NCBI GenBank assembly: GCA_021442155.1
Contig: CM038215.1
Coordinates: forward strand, 277,128,413-277,192,412
DNA length: 64,000 nt
DNA from: Cymbidium sinense
Taxonomy: Eukaryota; Streptophyta; Magnoliopsida; Asparagales; Orchidaceae
Direction of reading: 5' to 3'
Made by a program: the position numbers and the translations under genes. Below, in pieces: positions 25,283-37,429 of this stretch. The notes under the pieces were generated by a model. It was not told where the DNA came from and ran no database searches. It saw nothing but the letters and a program-made list of their open reading frames with translations. Within the stretch, counting starts at the first letter, position 1, and every line of letters begins with the position of its first letter.

Positions 25283-26445
25283 AAAGATGGGAAAATCAAG
25301 TGGGATTGTTCAAAAGGAGGGAGTCATTATTGAAACCAAAGGGAGATGAGTAGGAGATGCTCATGATACTTGGAAACATAGTGAGCATTCCAAATTATCC
25401 TATTGTTAGGCTTTATATTTTTAAAATTTGAGAAAGATTATATGTTTGAGTTGAATTTTTATTAGGAATCTAAGGCTTACAATTCCACAACACAAGATCA
25501 CGTAAATGCCTAAGAGGTGAAGATTTATGCTTATAGCTTGTAAAGATAAATAATAACCTCGAATCCTAAATCTAGGGAGTTTTGGTGAGGGCCAAAGCAT
25601 GACCTAAATCTAAGGCAAAAATGGGTATATGGTTTATCTCATAAGAGAATAAACACCTGAGTTGGACTTACAACACCTGGGTGGCGCCAACTAACTCCTA
25701 CGATTTTAAATACATGTAAGCAAGTCTTATGCTTTGCAAGATGGCTAAGCTATTATTTATTTTGATAGGAGACTAAGTCCTTAAGCTCACTCCCTAAGAG
25801 ACTAGATCATGAAGGGAATGAACTCATGACTTAATCTAATGAAAATTTTGTTAAGTTTTATTTTCATTTTTGGATATTTTTATTTGACACATGCTATGAG
25901 ATTTCCTATCCCTAATGCATGAGAAAATTGATCATGGGCCAAAATTAGAAAGAAGGAGGTGTGTTTCCACCATGGCTCTAAAGGTCAAGCCATTTTCTCT
26001 AGCAAAGGTGGAAGCCACTCCATTAGCAAGAGTGAAGCAATATGTTTTATGCATGATGTGAGACATACAACATCGAGCTAAGGGGTTGCTAAACTTTTAT
26101 TATCTTGATTTATGTCTTAGCCATTTTAGGTGAGGTTATGAGTTGTTTAATTTTGAGTTGATTAATTGGATAGAAAATTTATTTTTTCCTAAGAGTCTAA
26201 TCGCATCCAGGACATTCAACAACCATCAAGTAATTATGAAACTAGGAAAATCAGGCCATCCTAATTGCACAATCGTAAACAAAGCATCAATCAATTTATA
26301 AAATTAGCACAAAAGAATAAGAGATCGATGTGGCCGTGCTCCACCGTACAAACCTGAAAAAAGGTAGCTGAGCTCTACCCTTATACAACCTAGATTATAA
26401 ATGAATAATTGTAATTTAGAAGGAATTCATGTTATGGGGGTCTTC

Positions 26446-26520
26446 ATTCTTCATTTCTTCATTTCTTCATGTCTTCATTTTTTCATTTCTTCATTTCTTC
26501 ATTTTTTTTCATTTCTTTCT
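26446..26520. repeat. (TTCATTTC)-type microsatellite
   Basis: An imperfect run of ttcatttc/ttcattttt units. The other LTR copies have CT-rich but differently arranged sequence at the same place (16470-16520, 48870-48930). Confidence 0.8.
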
Positions 26521-29500
26521 TCTTTTTGATTTGACTTGGGATGTAGTTTGCTCCAGGGCTTCACATGGTACACAAGACATGGTCTTATGACCAATGTTCA
26601 CCTTAATCCCCCATAACATTCATTCCAAATCTTAATTGCAAAATTTATATAAAAATAGGAATGATAAATATAACTAAACCTGTAAAATAGAGATTAGCTA
26701 AACATACCACACAAGCCAAGTAGTTCTATGAATAATTTGTGGACTTAGCACACCACACACGAGTAACCAAGTCCACCTATCCTTGTATGGATCATGCATA
26801 GGGGTATAAGCAACCTGCATAGCAAAACCATTTATATTTTTATTACAGTGCCCCTTAAGCACAACCCCTGCAAAAGACATGATTAGGCTAAAATCGTCTT
26901 ATCATTCAGTCTATGCTCATGCACCCTAACATCCAGTTTAAAAACATTACATCACAAAATAAAATCAGGCATCAAACCACCATGCACTGCCCTAACATAA
27001 AACTAGAAATGGTGACTTAGCCTAATGTGTGTGTCATTTAAGGCTTGTGTGGCATGTCCTAGTAAGGCTTTAAGGTTGAGATTTCCTAAGTGTGAGAGGT
27101 TTAATTTAGAAGGCGGCTTTAGTTTAAATGATTTAGTTGATTTGTCAATTTTAGTTGGTGATTTGATTTGGTTTGAATGAATCTACATTTAATTACTAAA
27201 TGTTGTAAAGAAAAGAAAAGAGAAGAGAACTTCTCTTTCATCCCTACCTTAGATTCATTAATGACTTTTCTTTAATGATGTTTTATTATGTGTTTTAATT
27301 AACCCTAAGTTTAGAGTTACTCTAAATAGCCCTATTCAATAAGAAAGCCATCTTTGGATTAATTAAGGTGATGTACTATCACATAACACACAACCCTTTA
27401 TTTCTTTCCACCATGTATACCATGCATATGAATAAATCTTAAGCATAACTATACATACACAAATTTTAGCACACCTTGATGATGAATAAGAGATATGATT
27501 TAGAAACTTGGATATTCTATGAATGTATTTCTTTATTATGTAGAAAGGAGGGATTCTTTATCCATTAACATAATGAACATCCACATGTATAAAAGATATA
27601 AGTGAGTACGACGCCATTATTTTCTACACCAGGGGCATAAGGTACAAGACCTACTTGGGGCTACTTAAAGCCACGCAGCCCCAGGATGTCCATACTAATA
27701 TACCACTTTTCTTAAATACATGTAGATGTACAAAAAGAAACAAATGGATGAGAAATCATGCAAAAGATCTTTGTTTGTTTGATTTGGTTGTATAATTTAC
27801 ATGTGTAATGTGAGGATCCTTCTTAAGTCATAACATAGGAATACATATGAATATATTTAAGCAAGTGTTATGTTCTTTTCAAATGAACTATACACTTTGT
27901 AAATCCTATTCAAATCCATGTTAAGAGAAGAGAAGAAAGCAAGACAGAACACATCTCATGCTATAATCACATGTCAGCTTATAAGTACTTATAAGTAGTA
28001 TCACATCATTCATAATCTTTAATTTATAAGTTTTGGAAGATAATTTTTGGTTTAATAGTGATAATAGCCACTCATATTCTTAACTTTAGCCAAAACATGC
28101 AATTAGACATAAAAGAAAATATTTTATTTAATTATTTTAAAAAAAAGATATGAATGCATGATTTCATATGGAAAACAACATTTATCATGCTTGGAAAGAA
28201 ATAAAGTGATGTTAGCATATGACTTCATTCACCTTAATTAATTCCTAAAGACAATCTTATAAAATAAGATCATTTAAAGTGAATCAAAAATTCTTTAAGG
28301 AGATTCTTATTTATGAATTTGATTTGACTTAGGAAATGTGAAAAGAGTTTGTTGGTCCTAACCCATCACCCTATGTGTGAATTAGTTTAGTTTAATTTTA
28401 CAACAATTATATTGATTTTATGTTTTGTTCAGGCTAAGGTCTGAGTTAAATCCATTAATTACCCCTTACCTACACCACCTTAACATAATTAAACAAGTAT
28501 GCAACCACATGGAATTTAAATCAGAAATTCACCTAAGAAATAAAGGGGCCTCATACAATTGGCTCATAATTATTGATTAATTAAGCTAAAGAGTTTAATT
28601 AAATACTTTCATAACCATCCTACACATGTAGTTTGATTACAATTTCCTTTGAAGCCTCATAGGTTATTGAACACCTAAGAATCTACCCAAGATTAAAATG
28701 ATTAAGTTCTAGAATAATTTGGTTTTGAGTTTATTTAATTAAGCCATTTAATGAAGTGATTAAATCATTAATCAATTTGCAAATTAATTAAGTATTTATC
28801 CAAATGGAATAAACTTAGAAGAAAAGATTTGGAAAATAATCTCATTCCCTAAGTCCATTCACTATTTCATGATGATTAACAAACTTGATTAATTTATCAC
28901 TATTTAATAGGTTAATTGTCAGCCATTACGACCCACTAATCCCATCGCCATATGGCGACGCGCGCTTTCCACATGGTGCGATGGGATATGTTATTTAAGT
29001 TTTCACATCCATGGTTGAGTCAGTGAGCGACGGATGCTCTTTCTCCATGGGCCATCCGATCTAAGATCAGACGGTCACATTTAATTCCATAGTTTAGTCT
29101 TAAATTAAAGGGATATCTATCATGATTTAATCACAACTATTCATTCCAATCATGCAGAATGAATGGTGTGTGATGTATCTCTTCCCAAATAGCAAGAGAC
29201 GTATGTCGTCGGTCGATCCTCGCTCGATCCAAGCTCACCTGAGCTAGGATGGAGTTCAAACTCACCCACACCCTCGGAGGAGCATAAACAAGGTATCCAA
29301 CAATCAAGATTCAATGGGATTATAAATCCATTCACAAGAGACCAAGCAATTTTTATCTTAGGATCAGTTTTGAGCAATACCTCTGGAGGCTATCACCGCA
29401 TTTCCAATGAGAGATAGCTTCATCTAGTAGATTTGAAGCCCTGTTGAAGGTATCAAGCTTTGATTTGAAGTGGATGGCTCAGTTGATCAAGCTCCTCTTC

Positions 29501-30118
29501 AATGGCAATTGGCTTTGATCAAAGTTCTCCTTCTCGTGGCTTCATTAGTTAGGAAATAACTTGATTAAGGTTGACGAAGTCCCATGATGGTGCTTGCAAG
29601 ATTAATTTAGGTTTGGTGGAGAATTGGATGAGTTCGATCTCCCCTTCATCTCCCATATTTTGGCTTTAAGCAAAACTGAGAAGGAGAAGTTAAGGTAGCT
29701 TGGAAATGGCTTTGGGAAGCTTAGGAATGGTTGGTTTAGATTCCTAGAGCTTAGTCAAATTCAGTACTTATGGTTTGAGTGGGAATGAGGGGTAGTATAT
29801 CTCCCCCTCCTTGGATCAGATAGTGAAGACTAGAAATGCAATTTTAGCTCAATTGCTGAGATTGATTGATTAGTTTTGGCTATTATACCATGTGATTCAT
29901 TTTAGGTGGAGGGAAGGAGAATGAGTTCCCATGTGCTGGGTGCATTAGTGATTCCAAGTCTTAATTCCCATTGGAGGGGTTTGGCCTTTGGGTCATGGTC
30001 AACAGTGAGTCATGTTCACCACCCTCCTTAGTGTCCATGTGGACCACTAGGAGGATGCTAAGTGGTCTCAAGAAAGAATATGACCAAATTCTAAGTTAAT
30101 TTGGTCATAAGATATCAT

Positions 30119-31080
30119 TTGACCTAGGGGTAAAGTGGTCATTTAGCCTTGATTTTTATTTGGGCAGATTTGAGATGATTCAAAAATGGGTTGGACCAAA
30201 TTTCAAGTGATTTGGAGTTCATTTAGTTTGAATTGGTTCAATTTGACCCATTTACATCAAGTTAGGTCAATTTGGGTTAGGTTGACCAATTGGTCAAATT
30301 GGGTCAAACCATGGGTTAGGTCAAGTTCAAATGATCATTTGGAGCCTATGGGTATCATTGGTTTGGTTCAATTTGGTTTATATTTAGTTTTGGTTCATTT
30401 AGGTTCATTTAGGTCAAATGGGTCAAGTTGACCAATTTGACCAATTTGACCCAATTGTGTGAAGTCATGGGTTGGTTTAGGCTTAACTAATCATTTCAAA
30501 TGTATTGCAATCTTTGGTTTTAATCAATTTTGGTTTGATTTTAAGTTGATTTGACTTTTAGGTCAAGTCAAGTGGTCAATTGGGCTAGGTTGGGTCTAGT
30601 TGGCCAATTGAAGCTTTGGTCAAGTTCAATAATTCAATGAATTTGACCTGTTGATTGCAATAAATTTGGCTTAGATCCAGATTTGACCCATTTTTACTTT
30701 TTAGGTCAACTTGGGTCAACTTAGGTCAAGTGGCCAATTAGGCTTGATTTGGCCCAATTGATGGCTTGGTCAAGTTTAATCATTAATTATGAACTAGTTT
30801 AGATCAATGGTTTCAATCAATTTGGCATATGGTGGATTTTGGCTAGTTTAGGTTTCATTTGGCTAAGTTTTAACTTGGTCAAAGGCTAAGTTTGACTTGG
30901 TTTGACCTAATTTGAGTGATTAATCATCCTTGATGATTGTTGCTCAATGTGAGGCTTAGATGGGCTTAGTTCAATCCAATTTAGGTTGATTAGAATTTGG
31001 CTCAAAAAGGTCCTTTAGGTCACTTTGAGTCAAGTGAGTCTAAGTGGGTCAATTGGCTTGATCAAGGCTTAATTCAAGTT
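30119..31080. promoter_or_regulatory. Dense W-box-like (TTGAC) cluster in LTR
   Basis: By hand count there are about 28 TTGAC/GTCAA cores in under 1 kb, many as TTGACC/GGTCAA and several as facing pairs such as GGTCAAGTTGACC. About two would be expected by chance. TTGAC(C/T) is the binding core of plant WRKY transcription factors. Equivalent stretches at about 41100-41960 and 55980-56830 have the same character. The position, 1-2 kb inside the LTR start as defined by pol orientation, fits an upstream control region. Function is inferred only. Expansion of a low-complexity motif could give the same picture. Confidence 0.5.
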
Positions 31081-31559
31081 TGGTTGAGCTCACATATGGA
31101 CTTATGATTGAAATTTAAATCCAATTGCAAGTGATTTGGAGTCAAATGGGTTTTGATTCATTTCACAATTCCAAGTTCAAAGGATGAACATGGGTTTGAT
31201 TTGGGTTTGATGATTCTAGTTTATGTTTATGCATGTGATTGAAGGAATGATTGTTTTTAAGAGAAAATACAAAGGTTTGGATTGATTGAGAATGATTTGG
31301 TTAAGTTCAAGAATTTGACTTGAAAGGGTATAGGTTGGATTTTGGTTAGATTTGGACTTGAATTTTGAATTTAGTTTTGTTATTTGAATTTATATTTCAT
31401 TCAATATATAATTGAAATTTAAATGGGTTATGAGAAAATATTTTGAGTTTGGAGTGATTTGGATTTGATTTGAACTAAGTCCATAAGATGAGATCAAAAG
31501 GCTTAAGAAAGATTTTGAATTGGAATTGATAATGGGTTTCAATTATTTGGAATTGATTC

Positions 31560-31860
31560 ATGATTTTAGTTTTGGAATAGATTTATGATTTGAGAAAATT
31601 AATCGAGTTAAAATTGATTTAAGATTTGACTTTGAAGTTGATTCATGATTTGAGAAAATCAATTGAGTTGGAATTGATTTAATCTTTGATTTGGAATTGA
31701 TTCATGATTTGAGAAAATCAATTGAGTTGGAATTGATTTAAGATTTGATTTGGAATTATTTCATGATTTGAGAAAATCAATTGAGTTGAAATTGATTTAA
31801 GATTTGATTTGGAATTAATTCATAATTTGAGAAAATCAATTGAGTTGGAATTGGAGATTT
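31560..31860. repeat. 59-60-bp tandem repeat, about five copies
   Basis: Units marked by GAGAAAATCAATTGAGTTG start near 31592, 31652, 31711, 31770 and 31829. The matching places in other LTR copies (42500-42700, 57380-57560) instead carry an 18-bp repeat, so this part of the LTR evolves by slippage. Confidence 0.85.
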
Positions 31861-32449
31861 GAATTTGATGTTTGGTTTGAAAGAAGGAAGCAAGGACAAG
31901 GTATGTAGGAAAATCTTCCTAATACCCCTATGGCATAATCTATTCCTATGGCTAACTCTTCTAAGTCTCTAAGGTTAGGTTAAGTGTTCACCTAATCACT
32001 AGAAGTGTCTTAAGACTAAGGAACTCTTAGTGTTTAGAGGAGTCCTTATGTCGAGGATGGAGAAGTTGAAAGCTCACTCTAAAAGTGAGGTCAACAAAGG
32101 GTGCCTAATATGTGTGGTGTGACTGACAAGGTACACCACACTTATTGGTGTTGACCGAGATGATCAACAATGCTAAACGATCACAAGCACTAACAGAAAT
32201 GATCTACTCCTAAACTCGAGGTGCAGAAGGAATCAAGATCTTAGTGCAATGTGACTCTACTCATGTCAAAAACATAAGAGAGCAAAGGGGGGAATCCAAT
32301 AGGGATAGTGTATGTGAACCTTCCACTAGGGAAGCAGGTTCAAGTCATCCATTGGTGGATGAGAGGTTATGAAATCCATTGGGGATTAAAATTTGGAATC
32401 CATCAGGGATAAAAGATGTGAACCTTCCACTAAGGGAATAGGTTCAGGT

Positions 32450-32740
32450 TGGATTGAATTGACTCCACTAGGGAGATTGGAAAGAATTGCATCTCAATGA
32501 GGAGATGATGATTGATTTGATTTATTTGATTTGACTCCACTAGGGGAGGTTTGTTGATTTTGAATCTCGCTAAGGAGAAGTTGATTGATTTGATTTGATT
32601 TATTTGATTTGACTCCACTAGGGGAGGTTGGTTGATTTTGCATCTCGCTAAGGAGAAGTTGATTGATTTGATTTTTTAATTTGACTCCACTGGGGGAGGT
32701 TTGATTGATTTTATTTTAGATTTTAAATTTTTGGATTTTA
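32450..32740. repeat. Tandem repeat of about 70-80 bp ('gactccactagggg')
   Basis: Units begin near 32460, 32531, 32611 and 32683. Each has 'gactccacta/tgggggaggt.tg' followed by 'ttgatttt' and usually 'catctcgctaaggagaag'. Related units occur at 43200-43560 and 63780-63910. Confidence 0.8.
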
Positions 32741-34499
32741 AGATGGATAATGTTGATTTGCGATGGACCGCACCGAGTAGGAGCCATATTGGCCTTGGTC
32801 TACTTTAGATTTACCAATCCAAAGGGGTAGTCTACTAACCACATAATAGGACTATTCAACCAAAGGGTGCCATTAGGTGTACAACGGATGTACTAGGAAG
32901 AAAGCTTAGTAGACTTACATCTTACAAAGTAGGCATCAGTCGCTGGGGTGATCTGTTGGCGAAGCAACTGGTTGAACCCAACCTTTGGCTGACTACTGAG
33001 TGAATGCATCTAGGGGACTTAAATATGCTCAAAGATGGTCAAAATTAATTTCATTTCTTAATTATATTTGATGGATCCCATCAATTTATGATGGAGTCCA
33101 CTAAGTTGGCACCATGTCAGCCTTGACCTACCTTAGATTTAGAGATCAAAAGAGAGTAGTTCCCCAGCCGATGGGAGAACTATCCAACCAAAGGTGTGCC
33201 TTTCAATTTACAGTGGTTAATCCAAGGAAGAAAGCAAAGTGACTCACATATTTCCTAAATAAAAGACCACTATGGAGATACATTAGCAAAGTAACATGCC
33301 AACCCGGCCTAAGGCTACCCATCTGTTTGTGACAGTCATGCTAAAAAGAATGCATAGTAGGCTTACATCTTCCAAAGCAAAATGATTATCAGGGTAATAT
33401 ATTTATGGAAAAATGGATTGAGCTCGACCTAAGGGTGACTACAGAGAGAGTGCCGACCTGGGGACTTATCTCAACTCAAGTGTAGTTAGACAATTTCTAT
33501 AGGGAGTTCTGCTGACACTACCTTAAAGATAGGATGTCTGCTTGTCAAAAGGGGCCGCTGAAGGCTTGAATTCCAAATCCACAAGTGAATAAATTTTTTT
33601 GTTTATTTGTTTGTTTGTTTATCATGGGCCCTGTTGGTTTGCCAGGGATCATACTAAGAAGGAGCTTATATCAGCCTAGACCTAACTTAAATTTACTGAA
33701 CCATGAGAGAATCTGCGCATCTGCTGAATAAATTCTCCAACCATAGGGGTGGCTACTAGGAAAGGGGGACTATTGAATCCAAAAGTAACCTAGGTAGTGT
33801 CTAGATGGGGTTGTAAAGGATGTAATCCAAGTAGAGTGCCCGCAAGGGAGGGGCCACTAAGGGATTTATCCAAAAACCTTGAAGAAGATAATATCTATAA
33901 GTATTCGGTGGGCAACTAAAAGAGAAAGCACGAGGACTCACATATGCCAAGAGTGGAGTACCCAATGGGTGAGTCACTATCAGCATAGTGAACATCAACC
34001 AACCTAAGGTGCCCATCGGTTTGCGATAATTAGTTTAGGAAGAAAGCATCCCATACTCACATCCTCCTATAGCAGAACTGATCACTGCGATAGTCTATGT
34101 TCGGCTCGATAAGTGTTATAGAATTAGGGTGAATACTAAGTGAATGCCACTGGGGAACTTATCCGAAGCCTCAAATATACTCAACCTAGTCAAATTATGA
34201 TGGCTAGTCTAAGAAGAAACTGTGTAGACTTACATCTTCTTAAATAGAGCCAACATGAGGTAGCTTAGTAGCTACGCAGTGATGCCTACCAAACTAACAA
34301 TGCGCTTGTCAGTTTACAATGGTCAAGTCAGGAAGAAAGCATGGGGAATCACATCCGTCAGATAAATAATCATTGGGGTGGCACACTAGCAAGGTAGCAT
34401 GTCGGCCAGACCTAGAGCAGCTAATGAGTGAGTGCCATGGAGGGCTTGCTCCCACATCAAAATAGCCCGAGAAAAAAGATATATTTTTTGTTTGTGTTT

Positions 34500-34795
34500 G
34501 TGTTTAAAGAGGATAGGATGCCGCTTGGGTTCTTTTACACCTATCCTAAAACATTCTTAAAAGTTGTTTAAATGGTTCCACGAATGGCAGTTGTGATCCC
34601 ACTAAGAAAGGATGCCGCTTAGGTTATCTTACACCTAACTTGGTCATGCTAGTCAAAATAGGATGCATCTTGGGTTCTCTCACACCTACTCTAATAGTGT
34701 TGGGGAATCATGTTTAATTTGTGTTCATGTTGTAAAAGAGGGATAGGATGCCTCTTGGGTTCTCTTACAGCTACCCTAAACACATCATGGAAGAT
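34500..34795. repeat. Short repeats with 'ggatgcc.cttgggttctcttacacc'
   Basis: At least four diverged units near 34515, 34608, 34660 and 34747. Related units occur at 45630-45890 and at 47320, where the LTR begins inside one. Confidence 0.75.
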
Positions 34796-34885
34796 TCGTA
34801 AACAAGCAAACAATGCTTGGACTGAAGAGAATATTTTGATGAATTCGAAAAGAATTTTTTATGATAATTTTTTTCAAACATTATT

Positions 34886-36092
34886 TTATGGGTAGTATTT
34901 CTTCAAATAAAGCCCATTAATTGGAAGCATTGGGTGTTCCCCTTTACAATCAATAAGTTGGAAAGATCCTCCTTGGTAGGCCTTCTCTATGATAAAAGGG
35001 CCTTCCCAAGTAGTTTTAAACTTAACTCCCATTTTTTGACGGGCAATAATTGGTCTCCTTAGAATTAAAATAAGCTCTCCTACTTGAAAAGCTCTAGGGC
35101 AGACTAGTTTGTTGTGATCTTGAATCATCTTAGCTTTGTATAACTTGAGGTTTTGGCACCCCCGTAGGCATCTCTATTCCAAACCCGCAACTTGGCATTC
35201 TATTCTGTAGTGAGTTTACTACCCATTACTATCCTTAGTGATGGGAGTTGAACTTCTAAGGGTAGAATGGCTTCAGACCCATACATTAAGGAGAATGGGG
35301 TAGATTGAGTTGGAGTTCTGTATGTGGTGCAGTATGCCCACAAAGCTCAACTAGCTGCTTAGGCCACTATCGTTTGTTATCACGGAGTGTCTTTTTTAGT
35401 ATCTAGATGAGAGTTTTGTTGAATGCTTCTACAAGGCCATTTGCCCTAGGATAGTATATGGTAGAGTATCTCCAATCTATATTATGTCTCCTGGTGAAGC
35501 TTTTTATCTTGGTGCTCTTAAATGCAGTACTATTATCAGATATAATTCATCGAGGCACCCCAAACCTATATACGATATGGTTCCTAAAAAATTGGAGCAC
35601 ATGCTGAGTTGTGACCTCTCTGAGTGGGATTTCCTCCGCCCACTTGGAAAACTAGTTAGTGGCAGTTAAGATGAACCGATGACCCTTGGAAGAAGGATAG
35701 ATAGGACCCACTATATCGATACCCCGAATACTCAAATGGCCATGAGGTCAATGTAGGATGTAGAATGTTGGGTGGTTGATATAGGACCACAAATGTACCT
35801 AATAATGGTGGCATCTCCTAGCTACGTCCATGTAGTCTGTGATCATGGAAGGCTAATAGTATCCTAGTATCTTGATCTTTGCTTTCATCTTTGACCGGAT
35901 TGATGCACTCCAAATAGACTTGAATGTACCTCGATCATGATCTTATAGGCATCGTGTTTGTCTAAACAACATAACCACATTTGATCAAAAGACCATCGAT
36001 ACAAGGTGTCATCCACAAGAGCATAGGAGAGAGCTCTCAACTTCATCATACGGGCTTGTGATTTCTCTTGAGGTAGTTTGTCTATGTTCAAG
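34886..36092 (-). pseudogene. Integrase domain remnant
   Basis: An integrase joins the retrotransposon cDNA to the host chromosome. In order on the minus strand: a zinc-binding region with LVDDTLYR and HDAYKIMIEVHSSLFGVHQSG (36091-35885); a catalytic core with three acidic blocks, GIDIVGPI near 35720-35704, IISDNST near 35548-35525 and NGLVEAFNK near 35445-35415 (the D, D, E triad); and a C-terminal segment with FQVGELIL, KTTWEGPFII and LYLKKYYP (35128-34886). The blocks lie in different frames with stops between them. No chromodomain follows LKKYYP, which argues against the chromovirus branch. Confidence 0.88.
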
Positions 36093-37259
36093 TAATCTAT
36101 GAATGGTTGCCTTCAATCCTGCTCCTCGTCTTTATTGGCAATGACAAACTCCCCTTCAAGAGAAAGTCTCAGTTTACCATCAATAAGGGATTGGACTTGT
36201 CTATTTTGGACCCTTATTGGAATGGACTCATCTTGGACATACCAATTCCTCGAGTTTGGCCAAAGCATCTACTATGCATTCTCTCCTCGAGGAACCTTGT
36301 AGATGGTGACCTGAATTTGGGACAATGTTCATGGTGTACTCATTGTAGTGATGAAGCTTAAGCTTTAGAACTTTATAGGACCCAGAATCTGATGAGTGGT
36401 GAATCCCCATAAATGTTGATACACACACTGTAATAGCTAACTCTAGACCGACAATCAAAGCCTCACACTCTACTTTGTTGTTGGTGCATGGATTGGATAG
36501 AAAGTATGGGAATCTCATCACATCATGGTTCTTTTCTTTTAAAGGAAGCGCACCAAAATACATCTCCCAATGGTGATTGTCAACCACCCCTAAGTTCATG
36601 ATTTGTTCATTGGGGAGATCATCACTAAGTAGAGAATCAACATGAAGTGGGTGTGCTAGTAATCTATGAATGGTTGCCTTCAATCCTGCTCCTCGTCTTT
36701 ATTGGCAATGACAAACTCCCCTTCAAGAGAAAGTCTCTCAACAAGTTTACCATCAATAAGGGATTGGACTTGTCTATTTTGGACCCTTATTGGAATGGAC
36801 TCATCTTCCCGACATACCAATTCCTGAAGTTTGGCCAAAGCATCTACTACTGCATTCTCTCCTCGAGGAACCTTGTAGATGGTGACCTCAGGAATTTGGG
36901 ACAACAGCTTCATGGTGTACTCATTGTAGTGATGAAGCTTAAGCTTTAGAACTTTATAGGACCCAGCAATCTGGTTGATGAGTAGCTGAGAATCCCCATA
37001 AATGTTGATGCTTTTGACACACACTGTAATAGCTAACTCTAGACTGACAATCAAAGCCTCACACTCTACTTTGTTGTTGGTGCATGGATTGGATAGAAAG
37101 TATGGGAATCTCATCACATCATGGTTCTTTTTCTTTTTAAAAGGAAGCCGCACCTTCAAAATACATCTCCCAATGGTGATTGTTAACCACCCCTAAGTTC
37201 ATGATTTGTTCATTGGGAGATCATCACTAAGTAGAGAATCAACATGAAGTGGGTGTGCT
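36091..37259 (-). pseudogene. RNase H remnant, tandemly duplicated
   Basis: Two consecutive copies, 36091-36657 and 36658-37259, of the same RNase H region. In intact elements it degrades the RNA of the RNA:DNA hybrid. The copy at 36680-37159 is readable for 159 codons, with TNNKVECEALI, INIYGDSQLLINQ, VTIYKVPRGENAVVDALAKL and a charged tail; the E and D residues of the RNase H site are visible. The copy at 36228-36657 has the same text minus many short pieces, and its frame is spoiled (GDSQ is lost). The duplication places a second C-terminal half ahead of integrase. Confidence 0.88.
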
Positions 37260-37429
37260 GCTAAGAAATCCACTAGTGTATGTCTTTTCATCGCACAAGG
37301 GAAATGTAATATCAAATTGTGAGAGAATCATAGACCAATGTGCCAACCATCTAGATAACATCGATTGTATCATGAGATACAGGAGTGGTTTGATTCCTGA
37401 AATCAAATTCACCTTATGAGAATGCATAT

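Larger units (their letters stand above)
25283..32096 (-). mobile_element. Giant gypsy LTR (copy 1), about 6.8 kb, one end lost
   Basis: This continuous sequence is collinear with 47700-50779 plus 53800-57831. On the minus strand it begins TGTTGACCTCA (32096 downward), the same start as the solo LTR at 50780, which has a target duplication. At the other end it breaks into telomere-like repeat at 25283. By comparison with the LTRs at 14916 and 47330, about 400 bp including the terminus is missing. Sub-regions: 25283-28900 AT-rich; 28920-30060 more complex, with several short ORFs but no domain; 30119-31080 crowded with TTGAC; 31560-31860 a 59-60-bp tandem repeat. I see no gene. Confidence 0.8.
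32097..34885 (-). mobile_element. Gypsy non-coding region between integrase and LTR
   Basis: It lies between the LTR start (32096) and the integrase end (34886), and is matched almost end to end by 42934-46019. It has no coding capacity beyond short ORFs. It is built of repeated phrases: 'gactccactagggg' units (32450-32740), diverged units of about 300-400 bp with 'aggaagaaagc...agacttacatc' (32760-34400), and 'ggatgcc.cttgggttct' units (34500-34790). Tat/Ogre elements often carry long non-coding sequence in this position. I could not see a clear polypurine tract next to the LTR. Confidence 0.65.

Noticed and set aside
30186..30431. 81-codon ORF rich in Trp, Val, Asn, Leu
   Set aside because: Produced by the TTGGGTCAA-type motif cluster of the LTR; not a recognisable protein.
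31560..31860. CRISPR-like array
   Set aside because: Units are contiguous 59-60-bp tandem repeats without unique spacers, inside a plant LTR.
32097..32130. Primer-binding-site-like AAGGGCGCCCAA/AAGGGTGCC next to the LTR end (also at 42934)
   Set aside because: It would require the element to run on the + strand, opposite to all pol domains, and it does not start with the TGG expected for a tRNA 3' end. Left as unresolved.
36099..36949. Plus-strand ORFs of 67-100 codons
   Set aside because: Shadows opposite the RNase H reading frame. Their mutual similarity only reflects the DNA duplication.
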